Shown here in pieces: positions 5,319 through 5,623 of a stretch of 5,623 nt of DNA. Source of the DNA: an uncultured delta proteobacterium. GTDB lineage: Bacteria > UBA10199 > GCA-002796325 > 1-14-0-20-49-13. The notes below the pieces were generated by a model, which made no database searches, was not told where the DNA came from, and worked only from the letters and a program-made list of their open reading frames with translations. The position numbers and the translations under genes are program-made. Where the stretch lies: the NCBI GenBank assembly GCA_903868375.1, contig CAIPVD010000257.1, positions 1 to 5,623 on the forward strand, written 5' to 3'. Position 1 is the stretch's first letter, and each line of letters opens with the position of its first letter.

Positions 5319-5623
5319 ATGGAACTAGGTACAAATGCAGATCTAAATGTCGGTTGTTATCTTGAAACGCTTGGAGACAACGGCTACGAGCCTTCAGGCT
5401 TGGAAAAGCTGTTGGATTCTTACGATATCCATGATGACGTTTCTGTATATTATGAACACGGTACCAAGGCCTGTCAGATATTGGTCGAATCCCGAACGCC
5501 AGCAGCAAATAATTATTTAAGATTTTCCAAAAGCGGCAAGGCCTACGAAGGATTTTCAAAGGTGCCCGTAGATTTAATCGATATCCACGCTATAAATATT
5601 TTGAAGGCGGCGCTTTTTTTGAA
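5319..5623 (+). CDS. Unrecognised protein, 3' partial (101 codons visible)
   Basis: An open frame starts at ATG 5319 behind a perfect GGAGG with 6-nt spacing and continues without a stop to the window end, giving 101 complete codons. It begins MELGTNADLNVGCYLETLGD. I do not recognise it. No signal peptide or membrane helix is present in the visible part. The composition is that of a soluble mixed alpha/beta protein, with an acidic stretch LLDSYDIHDDVSVYYEHG around residues 31-48, two Cys (13 and 52), and a hydrophobic helix-like end (IHAINILKAALFL, 89-101). It follows the 192-residue gene on the same strand after 159 bp that contains inverted repeats, so it may have its own promoter, though I found no good -35/-10 pair. 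Full length and any C-terminal domain are outside the window. Confidence 0.75.
   Translation, partial: MELGTNADLNVGCYLETLGDNGYEPSGLEKLLDSYDIHDDVSVYYEHGTKACQILVESRTPAANNYLRFSKSGKAYEGFSKVPVDLIDIHAINILKAALFL

Overview
The window reads as a piece of a bacterial chromosome with moderate GC (roughly 45 to 50% where I counted by hand). The family content (an FadD15-like long-chain acyl-CoA synthetase, a stand-alone SCP2 protein, DUF4870 and DUF2752 membrane proteins, two-domain NadE) would fit an uncultured Gram-negative lineage of the deltaproteobacterial kind. That placement is inference only; no taxonomic marker such as rRNA is present.

Bases 1-3720 hold a tight plus-strand gene run: the C-terminal half of a long-chain acyl-CoA synthetase (5' end outside the window), a DUF4870 (Tic20-like) membrane protein, a DUF2752 membrane protein starting at TTG inside the preceding gene, a single-domain SCP2 lipid carrier, and glutamine-dependent NAD+ synthetase. 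Spacings are +21, -38, -4 and -4 nt, so the run is very probably one operon with translational coupling. Acyl-CoA synthetase and SCP2 suggest lipid activation and carriage; NadE is probably a housekeeping passenger.

From 3717 the character changes. A minus-strand 205-codon gene runs head-on into nadE so that the two stop codons overlap. A 246-bp divergent spacer separates it from a plus-strand 192-codon gene, and a third plus-strand gene starts at 5319 and runs off the window end. I recognise none of these three. The first two have glycine-rich, alternating beta-strand-like C-terminal halves but no visible signal peptide. The two spacers carry short inverted repeats and one loosely shared element, candidates for regulatory sites.

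I see no tRNA, rRNA, CRISPR array, transposase or insertion sequence, and no convincing intrinsic terminator.
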